Of a stretch of DNA of 64,000 nucleotides, positions 34,953-43,870 are shown piece by piece. Source of the DNA: Streptomyces indicus (lineage in GTDB: Bacteria; Actinomycetota; Actinomycetes; Streptomycetales; Streptomycetaceae). The stretch is from NCBI RefSeq assembly GCF_900100315.1, contig NZ_FNFF01000007.1:7078-71077 (forward strand), in the 5' to 3' direction. The translations under genes and the position numbers were made by a program. The notes beneath the pieces were generated by a model. The model was not told the DNA's origin and did not search any database. It saw only the letters and a list, made by a program, of their open reading frames with translations. The first letter of the stretch is position 1, and every line of letters starts with the position of its first letter.

Positions 34953-37454
34953 TCAGTCCCGTGGCTTTCCGTTGCCGTTGTCACCGCCGGGATCGTCCGG
35001 GTCCGGGTCGAGCGTGATCGGCGGCTCGTACGTCGGATCGATCGACGACGGAGGATCGGTCGTCGGGTCCGCCGAGGGCGGCTCGGTCGTCGGGTCGGTC
35101 GACGGCGGTTCGGTCGTCGGCTCCTGCGTCTTCGGCGGCTCCGTCGTCGGGTCCTGGGTCTCGGGCGGCGCGGTGGTGGGCGGCGGCGCGACGCCCACGC
35201 CCATGTCCGTCTCCAGCTCGAAGCGCGCGTCCGAGCCGCCGTTCAGGGCGCCGAGGGTGTAGGCGGCCCAGATGCGGGACGGGAAGCCGGAACCGTGGAT
35301 GGTGTCCTCGCCGCCGGCACCGCGCAGCGAGACGTGGTTGCCGGACTCGGCGGGCTTGCCGTCGGGACGCTTGAGACCTCCGCCGCCCTCGGGCGCCTCA
35401 CCGTAGACACCGACGACGGTGACCAGTTCGGGGGTATAGCCCGCGAAGAGCGCCGAGACGTTGTTGTCCGACGTACCGGTCTTGCCCGCCGCCTTGTACT
35501 TGCCCGCGTACGGACCGCGCAGCACGGTGGCGCCCGTACCGTCGTTGGTCACGCCCTGAAGGACCGAAGTGATGGTGTCGGCGGTCTCCCGGCTGATCAC
35601 CTGGTCACCGATCGGCTCGGGCACGTAGTTGCCGTCCTTGTGCTCCGCCTTCTTGATGATGGACGGCGTGACCTTCTTGCCGTGGGCGTCGAAGGTCGCG
35701 AAGACACCGGCCATGTCGAGCGGGCTGGCGCCCATCGAACCCAGGGTCATGGCGGGGTGCGGCTCGAACTCCCGCATCCCGAGGGCCTCGGCGGTCTCCT
35801 TGACCTTGTCCATGCCGACGTCGGCACCCAGACCCGCGAACACCGAGTTGATGGACTTGTCCATGCCGCGCTGGACGGTGACGTCGCCGTAGTCCTTCTT
35901 GCCCTCGTTCGGCGGGGCATAGGTCTGGCCGCCGAAGTCGACCTTCGTCTCGCTGTCGCCGTCGTAGATCGTGTTCGGCGTGATCGGCTGCCCCTCCGGG
36001 CTGCCGTTCTTGGCTGTCGCCCCGTGCTCGAGCGCCGCCGCGAGGATCACCGGCTTGAAGGTGGAGGACGCCTGGTAGTCGTACTGGATGGCCATGTTGC
36101 GGTGCTTGATCGCGTCCTCGCCGCCGTACATGGCGACGATCTTCCCGGTCTTCGGGTCGACGGACACGGCACCGGCCTGCACCGCGGCGTCGACCTTGCG
36201 CTGCTTCGGGTCGAGCTTGTCGGTGAGCTCCTGCTTGACGGCCTTCTCGAGCGCCTTCTGCTTCTTCGGATCGATGTTGAGCTGGATGGTCCAGCCACCC
36301 TGGTCGATCTTGGCGAGGGCCTGCCCCGCCGTCAGATCCTCCTTTTCCATCAGATGCCGGGCCAGCTCGTTCTTGGCGGCCTCGATGAAGTACCCGTTCT
36401 GCCCCTGCATGCCCGCGGCCTGCGTGGGCTTCTTGGGCTCCACGAACTCCTGCTCGGCACGCTCGGACTGAGTCAGCCAGCCCATCTCGACCATGTTGTC
36501 GAGCGCGTAGGCCCAGCGCTGCTTGGCGAGCTTCTTGCCCGTGTCCGAGGCGATCGCGAAGTCGTACTGGTTCGGCGCCTGGAGCAGGGCGGCGAGGTAC
36601 GCGCCCTCGGAGAGGGTGAGCTTGTCCGCGTCCTTGCCGTAGTAGGCCTGGGCCGCGGCCTGGATGCCGTAGACACCCCGGCCGAAGTAGCTGGTGTTCA
36701 GGTAGCCGGCGAGGATCTCCTCCTTGGAGGTCTGGCGGTCGACCTTGAGGGCGATCACCAGCTCCTGGACCTTGCGGCTGACCGTCTGGTCCTGGGTCAG
36801 GTAGAAGTTCTTCACGTACTGCTGGGTGATCGTGGAACCACCCTGCTTGCCCTTGCCCATGAGCGTGTTGAGGACACCGCGGGTCGTGCCCTTGATGTCG
36901 ACGCCGGGGTCCTTGTAGAAGGTCTTGTTCTCGGCGGCCACGACGGCCCGCTGGACCTTCTGCGGGATCTTGTCGAGGCCGACGATCTCGCGTTTGGTCT
37001 TGCCGATGTTCGCGATCGTCTTGCCGTTGACGTCCTTGTAGACGTTGCTCTGCTGGGTCGCGTCGATGTTGGGGTCCGGGACATCGACGTACCAGTAGAG
37101 GCCGACGGCCGCCGCCATGCCCAGCAGGATCAGACCGAAGAACGTGCCGACGATCTTCTTCCAGGTGAAGATCCGGCGTATGAGGCTGCGGTCGTCCTTG
37201 CGCGAGGCCGCCCTGCGCCGGTCGGCGCGGCCGCCGCCGGAGGCGGGCCCGCCGCTCCCGGGCGCGTGGCCGCGGCTGTGCGTCTGACGGCCGTAGCCGT
37301 AGCCGTCCGAAGGCGATCCCATGGAACGGTGTCCACGCGGGTGCCCCACGCCCGGGTCGCGCTCCATCCGCCGGGCACCGGCCGACGGCGGGGTCGCTGC
37401 CCGGCGGGCACCGCCGCCGCGCTGCCGCGCTCGTCTGTCTTCCGCTCGGCCCAT
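34953..37454 (-). CDS. Class A penicillin-binding protein (transglycosylase/transpeptidase)
   Basis: An 833-aa bifunctional peptidoglycan synthase. A 90-residue Arg/Gly-rich cytoplasmic tail leads to one TM (about 101-122). The GT51 domain has catalytic E175 (AAENKTFYKDPG) and GGSTITQQYVKN. The transpeptidase has S464-T-F-K467, the SxN motif in KSINSVF and KTGTS. The C-terminus carries Thr-Glu-Pro-Pro repeats and an Asp-rich tail, likely cell-wall-spanning. ATG 37454 has GGAG 11 nt upstream. It is divergent from the SPFH gene. Confidence 0.95.
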   Translation of the reverse strand: MGRAEDRRARQRGGGARRAATPPSAGARRMERDPGVGHPRGHRSMGSPSDGYGYGRQTHSRGHAPGSGGPASGGGRADRRRAASRKDDRSLIRRIFTWKKIVGTFFGLILLGMAAAVGLYWYVDVPDPNIDATQQSNVYKDVNGKTIANIGKTKREIVGLDKIPQKVQRAVVAAENKTFYKDPGVDIKGTTRGVLNTLMGKGKQGGSTITQQYVKNFYLTQDQTVSRKVQELVIALKVDRQTSKEEILAGYLNTSYFGRGVYGIQAAAQAYYGKDADKLTLSEGAYLAALLQAPNQYDFAIASDTGKKLAKQRWAYALDNMVEMGWLTQSERAEQEFVEPKKPTQAAGMQGQNGYFIEAAKNELARHLMEKEDLTAGQALAKIDQGGWTIQLNIDPKKQKALEKAVKQELTDKLDPKQRKVDAAVQAGAVSVDPKTGKIVAMYGGEDAIKHRNMAIQYDYQASSTFKPVILAAALEHGATAKNGSPEGQPITPNTIYDGDSETKVDFGGQTYAPPNEGKKDYGDVTVQRGMDKSINSVFAGLGADVGMDKVKETAEALGMREFEPHPAMTLGSMGASPLDMAGVFATFDAHGKKVTPSIIKKAEHKDGNYVPEPIGDQVISRETADTITSVLQGVTNDGTGATVLRGPYAGKYKAAGKTGTSDNNVSALFAGYTPELVTVVGVYGEAPEGGGGLKRPDGKPAESGNHVSLRGAGGEDTIHGSGFPSRIWAAYTLGALNGGSDARFELETDMGVGVAPPPTTAPPETQDPTTEPPKTQEPTTEPPSTDPTTEPPSADPTTDPPSSIDPTYEPPITLDPDPDDPGGDNGNGKPRD

Positions 37455-37724
37455 GGTTCGCGTAGCTCCAGTCGTGTCTCGGCTTCCCCCCGGGTCAGCT
37501 CAGAAAGCTAACACCGCAGCTGGGGACAAAGGGATGACGATCCGGTCTTTTACGGACGTGACAATCAGCACCTGTCCTACAGGAACCGACTACCCGAGGC
37601 CCCGAACGGTTGCTCCTCCGGATGTGAAGGATCGGTTCCGTTCCCATGACCGGTCCGTTTTGCGGGAGTTGACCCGCATTCGCGACGCTTCACAGCAATG
37701 TGGCGCTGGTCTCGTCGGTGCGCT

Positions 37725-37740
37725 AAAGTGATATCACTTT
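37725..37740. promoter_or_regulatory. 16-bp perfect palindrome upstream of the SPFH-RHH operon
   Basis: AAAGTGATATCACTTT stands 63 bp before the SPFH start, inside the 348-bp gap between the divergent PBP and SPFH genes. The gap otherwise has no gene and is AT-richer than the coding DNA. The operon's second gene is a ribbon-helix-helix DNA-binding protein, a plausible ligand for this operator. Confidence 0.65.
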
Positions 37741-37802
37741 GCTAGGTCGGCGGCTTCGTTCGCCGGCGTAGACACTCAGTGGACACTCACGGGGAGCCAG
37801 AG

Positions 37803-38738
37803 ATGACCGCAGCGGACAGCACGCCCACACCCGACGTTCCGCAGATGCCGGAGCCGCGCGTACGGGAGTTCCAGGCGCATTCCATCGGGGGCGGGCTCGC
37901 CCTGCTCTTCGGGCTCGTGGGGCTGCTCGCGGGCGTCGGGCTCGTGGTCGCCGCGACCGGCGTGGACGCCGGCGGCGCGAAGGCGGGCCTGATCATCGGC
38001 GGGATCCTGATCGGCCTCGCCGCGTTCCTCGCGATGTGCGGGCTGAACATGGTGGCACCGGGCGAGGCCCGCGTCGTGCAGCTCTTCGGGCGCTACCGCG
38101 GCACGATCCGCGAGGACGGCCTGCGCTGGGTCAATCCCCTCACCTCGCGTACGAAGATCTCGACGCGCGTGCGCAACCACGAGACGGCCGTCCTCAAGGT
38201 CAACGACGCCTACGGCAACCCCATCGAGCTGGCCGCGGTCGTGGTCTGGAAGGTGGAGGACACCGCGCAGGCCTCCTTCGAGGTGGACGACTTCGTGGAG
38301 TTCGTCTCCACGCAGACCGAGGCGGCCGTGCGGCACATCGCGATCGAGTACCCCTATGACGCGTACGACTCGGAGCAGCTCTCGCTGCGCGAGAACGCCG
38401 AGGAGATCACCGAGAAGCTGGCGATCGAGCTGCACGCGCGGGTCGAGGCGGCGGGCGTGCGGATCATCGAGTCCCGTTTCACGCACCTCGCGTACGCACC
38501 CGAGATCGCCTCGGCCATGCTCCAGCGCCAGCAGGCCGGCGCCGTGGTCGCGGCGCGGCAGCAGATCGTCGAGGGCGCGGTCGGCATGGTCGAGTCGGCG
38601 ATCGCGCGCATCACCGAGCAGGACATCGTCGAGCTGGACCAGGAGCGCAAGGCGGCGATGGTGTCCAACCTGATGGTGGTGCTGTGCGGTGACCGTGCGG
38701 CGCAGCCGGTCCTGAACACCGGGACGCTGTACCAGTGA
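37803..38738 (+). CDS. SPFH/band 7 domain membrane protein
   Basis: A 311-aa protein. Two adjacent hydrophobic segments (about 25-52 and 58-82) anchor it, and the SPFH domain follows with VAPGEARVVQLFGRYRGTIR, GLRWVNPLTSRTKIS and LKVNDAYGNPIELAAVVVW. A helical Ala/Glu-rich C-terminus includes MLQRQQAGAVVAARQQIVEG. Such flotillin-like proteins organise membrane microdomains. ATG 37803 has GGGGAG 6 nt upstream and is preferred over a GTG at 37779. The stop overlaps the next gene. Confidence 0.92.
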   Translation: MTAADSTPTPDVPQMPEPRVREFQAHSIGGGLALLFGLVGLLAGVGLVVAATGVDAGGAKAGLIIGGILIGLAAFLAMCGLNMVAPGEARVVQLFGRYRGTIREDGLRWVNPLTSRTKISTRVRNHETAVLKVNDAYGNPIELAAVVVWKVEDTAQASFEVDDFVEFVSTQTEAAVRHIAIEYPYDAYDSEQLSLRENAEEITEKLAIELHARVEAAGVRIIESRFTHLAYAPEIASAMLQRQQAGAVVAARQQIVEGAVGMVESAIARITEQDIVELDQERKAAMVSNLMVVLCGDRAAQPVLNTGTLYQ

Positions 38739-39016
38739 GTCCGGAGCCGGAATCCGGACCCGGCTCCGGCCGGCGGCCGGCCGCGCGCAAGCAGGTGCTG
38801 CTCCGGCTCGATCCGCTCGTGTACGACGCGCTGGCGCGGTGGGCCGGGGACGAGCTGCGGTCGGCGAACGCGCAGATCGAGTTCCTGCTGCGGCAGGCGC
38901 TGAAGGAAGCGGGGAGGCTGCCGGGGGCCGCGGGGCCGTTGCCACGCCGGGGACGGCCGCCGAAGGATCCGTCCGACAGCTCTTCCGGCAACTCCGATTC
39001 CGCCACCGAATCGTGA
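38735..39016 (+). CDS. Ribbon-helix-helix (Arc/MetJ-like) DNA-binding protein
   Basis: A 93-aa protein. Residues about 19-62 form an RHH unit: strand KQVLLRLD, helix PLVYDALARWAGDEL and helix SANAQIEFLLRQALKEAG. Short Pro/Gly- and Ser-rich tails flank it. GTG 38735 overlaps the SPFH stop (GTGA), so the two are co-translated. RHH proteins usually bind palindromic operators as dimers and autoregulate, which fits the palindrome upstream of this operon. Confidence 0.85.
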   Translation: MSPEPESGPGSGRRPAARKQVLLRLDPLVYDALARWAGDELRSANAQIEFLLRQALKEAGRLPGAAGPLPRRGRPPKDPSDSSSGNSDSATES

Positions 39017-39081
39017 CAAGGGGCGCTGACCTGCGAGGTCGGCGCCCCTTCCGCATGCGCGGACAGCGCTATGCACCCCGC

Positions 39082-39110
39082 GTATACACACGAGGTATAC
39101 ACCGTGTGTA
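39082..39110 (+). promoter_or_regulatory. Candidate PadR operator
   Basis: TACACACG (39085-39092) and CGTGTGTA (39103-39110) form an inverted repeat. GTATACAC also occurs twice, 13 bp apart (39082 and 39095). The element ends 11 bp before the PadR start. Confidence 0.6.
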
Positions 39111-39121
39111 CAGTGGCGCCC

Positions 39122-39649
39122 ATGAGTATCGGACACACGCTCCTCGGGCTTTTGGAAAGCGGTCCGCGCCACGGGTACGACCTGAAGCGCACCTTCGACG
39201 AGAAGTTCGGCCACGACAAGCCGCTGCACTACGGCCAGGTCTACTCGACGATGTCGAGGCTCCTGAAGAACGGGCTCGTCGAGGTCGACGGGGTCGAGGC
39301 GGGAGGTGGTCCCGAGCGCAAGCGGTACGCGATCACCGAAGCCGGGATCACCGACGTCGAGAAGTGGCTGGCCGCGCCCGAGAAGCCGGAGCCGTATCTC
39401 TCCTCGACCCTCTACACGAAGGTCGTCCTCGCGCTCCTGACCGGACGCGACGCCGCCGACCTCCTCGACACGCAGCGCTCGGAGCACCTGCGGATGATGC
39501 GGATGCTCACCGAGCGCAAGCGCAAGGGCGACCTCGCGGACCAGCTGATCTGCGACCACGCCCTGTTCCACCTGGAGGCCGATCTGCGCTGGCTGGAGCT
39601 CACCGCCGCGCGCCTCGACAAGCTCGCCGCGGAGGTGGCTTCCCGATGA
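39122..39649 (+). CDS. PadR-family transcriptional repressor
   Basis: A 175-aa regulator. The N-terminal winged helix has TLLGLLESGPRHGYDLKRTF, HYGQVYSTMSRLLKNGLVEV and RKRYAITEAGITDVEKWL. The C-terminal helical dimerisation region spans about 95-175 and marks it as the larger PadR type. ATG 39122 is used because an operator-like dyad lies just upstream. It begins a three-gene operon with an ABC transporter (ATGA overlap at 39646-39649) and probably represses it until an inducer, possibly an antibiotic, is present. Confidence 0.92.
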   Translation: MSIGHTLLGLLESGPRHGYDLKRTFDEKFGHDKPLHYGQVYSTMSRLLKNGLVEVDGVEAGGGPERKRYAITEAGITDVEKWLAAPEKPEPYLSSTLYTKVVLALLTGRDAADLLDTQRSEHLRMMRMLTERKRKGDLADQLICDHALFHLEADLRWLELTAARLDKLAAEVASR

Positions 39650-40344
39650 GTACGCAGACCGCTCCCGCAGGTTCCCTGCTCACCGCGCACGACCTGCGCA
39701 AGGCGTACGGCCCGACCGCCGCGCTCGACGGCGCGCACTTCTCCATCCACCCCGGCGAGGTCGTCGCCGTCATGGGCCCCTCCGGGTCCGGCAAGTCCAC
39801 GCTGCTGCACTGCCTCGCCGGCATCGTGACGCCCGACTCCGGGACCATCACGTACAACGGCCGTGAGCTGAGCGCGATGAGCGACGGCGAGCGCAGTGCG
39901 CTGCGACGCTCCGAGTTCGGGTTCGTCTTCCAGTTCGGCCAGCTCGTACCGGAGTTGAGCTGCGTGGAGAACGTGGCGCTCCCGCTGCGTCTGAACGGCA
40001 CCAAGCGCAAGGAGGCCGAGCGGGCCGCGCTGCACTGGATGGAGCGCCTGGAGGTGGACGACCTCGCGAAGAAGCGTCCCGGTGAGGTGTCCGGCGGTCA
40101 GGGTCAGCGGGTCGCCGTGGCGCGTTCGCTGGTGACCGGGCCGCGCGTGCTGTTCGCGGACGAGCCGACCGGCGCGCTCGACTCGCTCAACGGCGAGCGG
40201 GTGATGCAGCTTCTGACGGAGGCGGCCCGTTCGACGAATGCCGCCGTCGTCCTCGTCACGCACGAGGCGCGCGTGGCCGCGTACTCGGACCGCGAGATCG
40301 TCGTACGCGACGGCAAGTCCCGTGACATGGAGCCCGCCCTGTGA
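39646..40344 (+). CDS. ABC transporter ATP-binding protein (MacB/LolD type)
   Basis: A 232-aa ATPase. Walker A GPSGSGKST is at residues 44-52, the Q-loop is FGFVFQFGQLVPEL, the signature is VSGGQGQRVAVARSL, Walker B is VLFADEPTGALD and the H-loop is LVTHEARVA. It belongs to the MacB/LolD/FtsE subfamily that partners FtsX-like permeases, and such a permease follows with a GTGA overlap. Likely export of a drug or peptide or mechanical signalling rather than import. Confidence 0.94.
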   Translation: MSTQTAPAGSLLTAHDLRKAYGPTAALDGAHFSIHPGEVVAVMGPSGSGKSTLLHCLAGIVTPDSGTITYNGRELSAMSDGERSALRRSEFGFVFQFGQLVPELSCVENVALPLRLNGTKRKEAERAALHWMERLEVDDLAKKRPGEVSGGQGQRVAVARSLVTGPRVLFADEPTGALDSLNGERVMQLLTEAARSTNAAVVLVTHEARVAAYSDREIVVRDGKSRDMEPAL

Positions 40345-42671
40345 ACGTGTGGTTCAGGGACCTGGCCATGGGCGCCAGGTTCGCGGTCACGGGTGGCCGC
40401 GAGGGCTGGGTGCGCACCGTGCTCACGGCGGTCGGTGTCGGGCTCGGGGTGGCGCTGCTGCTGGTGACCACCGCCGTGCCGAACGCGATCGGCGCGCGCG
40501 ACAAGCGCGAGGACGCCCGCACCGATCTGCGGTTCTCCGTGACGCAGATGCCGAAGGCCGATGACACCGTCGTGGTCGCGATGGCCGACACCGAGTTCCG
40601 CGGCACCTCCATCCGCGGCCGGCTGATGCAGCCGGAGGGCGACAAGGCTCCCCTGCCGCCCGGGATCTCGGCGTATCCGAAGCCCGGCGAGATGGTGGTC
40701 TCGCCCGCGCTCGCGCGGCTGCTCGGGGCCGAGGACTCGGCTCTGCTGCGCGACCGCCTGGACGCCCGGATCGTCGGCACGATCGGGGAGGCGGGGCTGA
40801 CCGGTCCCGCGGAACTCATGTACATCAAGGGCGTGGCGGGCCTGCATCCCACCGGCTACCCGGTCGAGCGGATCGACCACTTCGGCAATGCGCCGGAGCC
40901 GGAGCCCTTGGACCCGATTCTGCTGCTGCTCACTCTGATCGTCGTCATCGTGCTCCTGATGCCGGTCGCCGTCTTCATCGCGACCGCCGTACGGTTCGGC
41001 GGCGAGCGCCGCGACCGGCGGCTCGCGGCCCTGCGGCTGATCGGCGCGGACGGCCGTATGGTGCGGCGGATCGCGGCGGGCGAGGCGGCCTCGGGTGCCC
41101 TGCTCGGCCTGCTCGTCGGAGCCGGTGTGTTCCTCGTGGTGCGGCAGGCGGCCAGCAAGCTGGAGCTGATGGGCATCAGCGTCTTCCCGCAGGACATCGA
41201 CCCCGCTCCCGCCCTGGTGGCCGTGGTGGCCTTCGCGGTGCCGGCGGCGGCCGTGGCGGTGACGCTCTTCGCCCTGCGCGGCGTGGTGATCGAACCGCTG
41301 GGCGTGGTCCGCACGGCCAAGCCCTCGCGGCGCCGCCTGTGGTGGCGCCTGGTGCTGCCGCTCGCCGGCCTCGCCCTGCTCTACCCGATGCTGGGCCAGG
41401 GCAACGAGAACGGGGAGTTCAACCAGTACATGGTCACCGCGGGTGTGGTCCTGATCCTCGTCGGCGTCACGGCCCTGATCCCCTGGCTGGTGGAGGCGGT
41501 CGTGACCCGGCTCGGGTCCGGTCCGGTGGCCTGGCAACTGGCCGTCCGCAGGCTCCAGTTGAGCAGCGGCACGGCGGCCAGGCTCGTCAACGGGATCGCG
41601 GTCGCGGTGGCCGGGGCCATCGCGCTCCAGATGCTCTTCGCCGGGATCGAGGGCGACTACACCAAGGCGACCGGCGAGGACACCGAGCGGGCCCAGATGA
41701 CGGTGAACGTGCCGGCGTCGACCGAGACCTCCACGCTCACCGCGCAGTTGCAGCAGGCCCTCGCGAAGACGCCCGGTGTCGCCTCCGTGACGCCTCCGCT
41801 CACGAGCGCCGGCGTGGGCGAGAAGCCGCACGACGCGAACGAAGGCGCCTCGTTCACCAGCGGTTCCTGCGCGGCGCTGCGCGAGGTGGCGAAGCTGCCC
41901 TCCTGCAAGGACGGCGATGTGTTCGCCGTGCGGGGCGCGTCGTACGACGACAGCACCGACAAGCTGGCGAAGCCGGGCACCACGCTCTACGTCGACCCGG
42001 GATACGACAAGGTGAAGGGCGCGGCGGTCCCGTTCAAGGTGCCGGCAGGGCTCAAGGACGCCAGGCCCCGGGAGCTCCCGACGGGCGGCGACCGCGGCGG
42101 CTTTCTCGTGACACCAAGCGCCCTGTCCGAGGCCGCGGGCGCCACGATGTCCGGTGATCTGTACCTCAAGCTGGACCCGTCGAACCCGGACGCGAGCGAC
42201 GAAGTCCGTACGGCCGCGGCGCAGTTCGGCCCGCTCATCAACTCGCACTCCATGGTCGCCATGGAGCGGGTCGGCCGCTTCGACTCCATCCGTACGGGCT
42301 TGTTCGTGGGCGCGACCTGCGTGCTGCTCCTCATCGGGGCGAGCCTGCTCGTCTCCCAGCTCGAGCAGCTGCGCGAACGCCGGAAGCTGCTCTCGGCCCT
42401 GGTCGCCTTCGGTACGCGGCGGCGCACCCTGAGCGCCTCGGTCCTGTGGCAGACGGCGGTCCCGGTGGCGCTCGGCCTGGCCCTCGCGACGGCGGTGGGT
42501 CTGACGCTGGGTGCGGTCCTGCTGAAAATGACCGCGCAGACGGTGGCGGTCGACTGGGCCTCCGTCCTCGCGATGGCCGGCGTGGGCGCGGGGGTGGTCC
42601 TGGTGGTCACGTTCCTGAGCCTGCCGCCGCTGATGCGCCTGATGCGGCCCGAGGGGCTGCGGACCGAGTAG
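40341..42671 (+). CDS. FtsX-like ABC transporter permease
   Basis: A 776-aa permease. The N-terminal TM is at about 24-45. An ectodomain follows, and three TM helices at about 190-320 form the first FtsX unit. A TM pair at about 340-390 leads to a second ectodomain, then a C-terminal FtsX unit with three TM helices ending LRPEGLRTE. This two-unit arrangement is typical of actinobacterial DUF214-type exporters. GTG 40341 overlaps the ATPase stop. A hairpin terminator follows. Confidence 0.92.
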   Translation: MNVWFRDLAMGARFAVTGGREGWVRTVLTAVGVGLGVALLLVTTAVPNAIGARDKREDARTDLRFSVTQMPKADDTVVVAMADTEFRGTSIRGRLMQPEGDKAPLPPGISAYPKPGEMVVSPALARLLGAEDSALLRDRLDARIVGTIGEAGLTGPAELMYIKGVAGLHPTGYPVERIDHFGNAPEPEPLDPILLLLTLIVVIVLLMPVAVFIATAVRFGGERRDRRLAALRLIGADGRMVRRIAAGEAASGALLGLLVGAGVFLVVRQAASKLELMGISVFPQDIDPAPALVAVVAFAVPAAAVAVTLFALRGVVIEPLGVVRTAKPSRRRLWWRLVLPLAGLALLYPMLGQGNENGEFNQYMVTAGVVLILVGVTALIPWLVEAVVTRLGSGPVAWQLAVRRLQLSSGTAARLVNGIAVAVAGAIALQMLFAGIEGDYTKATGEDTERAQMTVNVPASTETSTLTAQLQQALAKTPGVASVTPPLTSAGVGEKPHDANEGASFTSGSCAALREVAKLPSCKDGDVFAVRGASYDDSTDKLAKPGTTLYVDPGYDKVKGAAVPFKVPAGLKDARPRELPTGGDRGGFLVTPSALSEAAGATMSGDLYLKLDPSNPDASDEVRTAAAQFGPLINSHSMVAMERVGRFDSIRTGLFVGATCVLLLIGASLLVSQLEQLRERRKLLSALVAFGTRRRTLSASVLWQTAVPVALGLALATAVGLTLGAVLLKMTAQTVAVDWASVLAMAGVGAGVVLVVTFLSLPPLMRLMRPEGLRTE

Positions 42672-42683
42672 CCGGGGGGGATG

Positions 42684-42722
42684 GCGAAGGGCGGGTCACG
42701 GTCACCGTGGCCCGCCCTTCGC
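42684..42722. terminator. Hairpin between the permease gene and oxyR
   Basis: GCGAAGGGCGGG (42684-42695) pairs with CCCGCCCTTCGC (42711-42722); an inner CACGG/CCGTG arm extends it. Confidence 0.8.
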
Positions 42723-42731
42723 GTATGCCGT

Positions 42732-43706
42732 TCAGACCTGCTCAGGCGAGCAGGGACGGACCGGCAACCCCCGCACCGCATCCCGCAGTTCCCCCGCGAG
42801 CTGCGCGAACTCCTCCGCGCGCCCCGACCCCTCCCTCGCCACCAGGGCGATCCGCCGCGACGGCGCCGGCTCCGCGAAGGTGCCCGTGACCAGCTGGGAC
42901 GAGCGGCCCGTCTCCACCGCGACCGCCGTGCGCGGCAGCAGCGTCGCGCCGATGCCGCCGGCCACCAGTTGCACCAGGGTCGACAGGCTCGCGGCCGTGG
43001 TCGTCACCGGTACGTCGTCCCGGCCGGCCTCGCGGCACACCTCGAGGGCCTGGTCGCGCAGGCAGTGCCCCTCCCCCAGGAGCAGCAGCTCCAGGTCGCG
43101 CAGGATCTCGCGCGGGATGCCCTCGCGGCCGCCGAGCTCATGGCCGAGCGGCGCCACGAGCACGAAGTCCTCGTCGAACAAGGGGAGTTCGACCAGCCCC
43201 GGCACGCCCAGCGGCACCGCGAGCAGCAGCAGGTCGAGCCGTCCGGCCGACAGCCCCTCCACCAAGGACGGCGTCTGCTCCTCGTACACCTGGAGATCGA
43301 GGGACGGATACCGCTCCTGTACGAGGCGCAGGACCGTCGGCAGCAGATACGGGGCCACCGTGGGGATGACCCCCAGCCTGAGCGCCCCGGTGAAGGGGCC
43401 GCGTACGGTGTCCGCGTCCTCGACGAGCTGGTCCACGGCGGCGAGCACCGTGCGGGCGCGGGCCGCGAGCCGCTCGCCGGCCGGGGTGAGCAGCACCTTG
43501 CGCGTGCTGCGCTCCACGAGCCGCACGCCGAGCACCCCTTCGAGGGCGGAGAGCGCGCCGGACAGCGCGGGCTGGCTCATGCCGATCGCGGCGGCCGCGT
43601 CCCGGAAGTGCAGATGCTCGGCGACCGCGGCGAAGGCCCGCAGCTGCGCGAGGGTGGGCTGCCGCTTCGCCGCCGGGCCCCGGCCCCGCTGCCGTACCAC
43701 CGCCAT
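42732..43706 (-). CDS. oxyR: Peroxide-sensing LysR-type regulator OxyR
   Basis: A 324-aa LTTR. The N-terminal wHTH (about 17-76) includes LAQLRAFAAVAEHLHFRDAA and GMSQPALSGALSALE. The redox pair C215 and C224 (LGEGHCLRDQALEVC) has the 9-residue spacing of E. coli OxyR, so peroxide should form a disulfide. ATG 43706 is chosen over an upstream start with a low-quality extension. It is divergent from ahpCD, its expected target. It may repress or activate depending on redox state. Confidence 0.95.
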   Translation of the reverse strand: MAVVRQRGRGPAAKRQPTLAQLRAFAAVAEHLHFRDAAAAIGMSQPALSGALSALEGVLGVRLVERSTRKVLLTPAGERLAARARTVLAAVDQLVEDADTVRGPFTGALRLGVIPTVAPYLLPTVLRLVQERYPSLDLQVYEEQTPSLVEGLSAGRLDLLLLAVPLGVPGLVELPLFDEDFVLVAPLGHELGGREGIPREILRDLELLLLGEGHCLRDQALEVCREAGRDDVPVTTTAASLSTLVQLVAGGIGATLLPRTAVAVETGRSSQLVTGTFAEPAPSRRIALVAREGSGRAEEFAQLAGELRDAVRGLPVRPCSPEQV

Positions 43707-43870
43707 ACGTCCGCCGCCTCCTGTCCACCGCCGCCATTGATAGGCGGCTCCGATCACGGTGAGCGATTCTAGCTATTTCCACGATCAGTACGCTCCGTGC
43801 CAAGATCGGAATCCGTCCAACCCCCTGGAAAGCCCGTAAAAGGGACTTTTCCGCACTGCAAGGAGAGCGT
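43707..43870. promoter_or_regulatory. oxyR-ahpC divergent promoter region
   Basis: This 164-bp gap holds several GATC-centred elements (CGATCACGG, ACGATCAGT, AAGATCGGA), ATTGATAGG near the oxyR side, CTAGCTATTTCC in the middle and the dyad AAAAG-GGA-CTTTT (43838-43850) just before ahpC. ATAG/CTAT half-sites fit loosely with LysR-type OxyR binding. No exact site is claimed. Confidence 0.5.

Noticed and set aside
39071..39121. An earlier PadR start
   Set aside because: The extra 17 codons cover the operator-like dyad and are not family-like.
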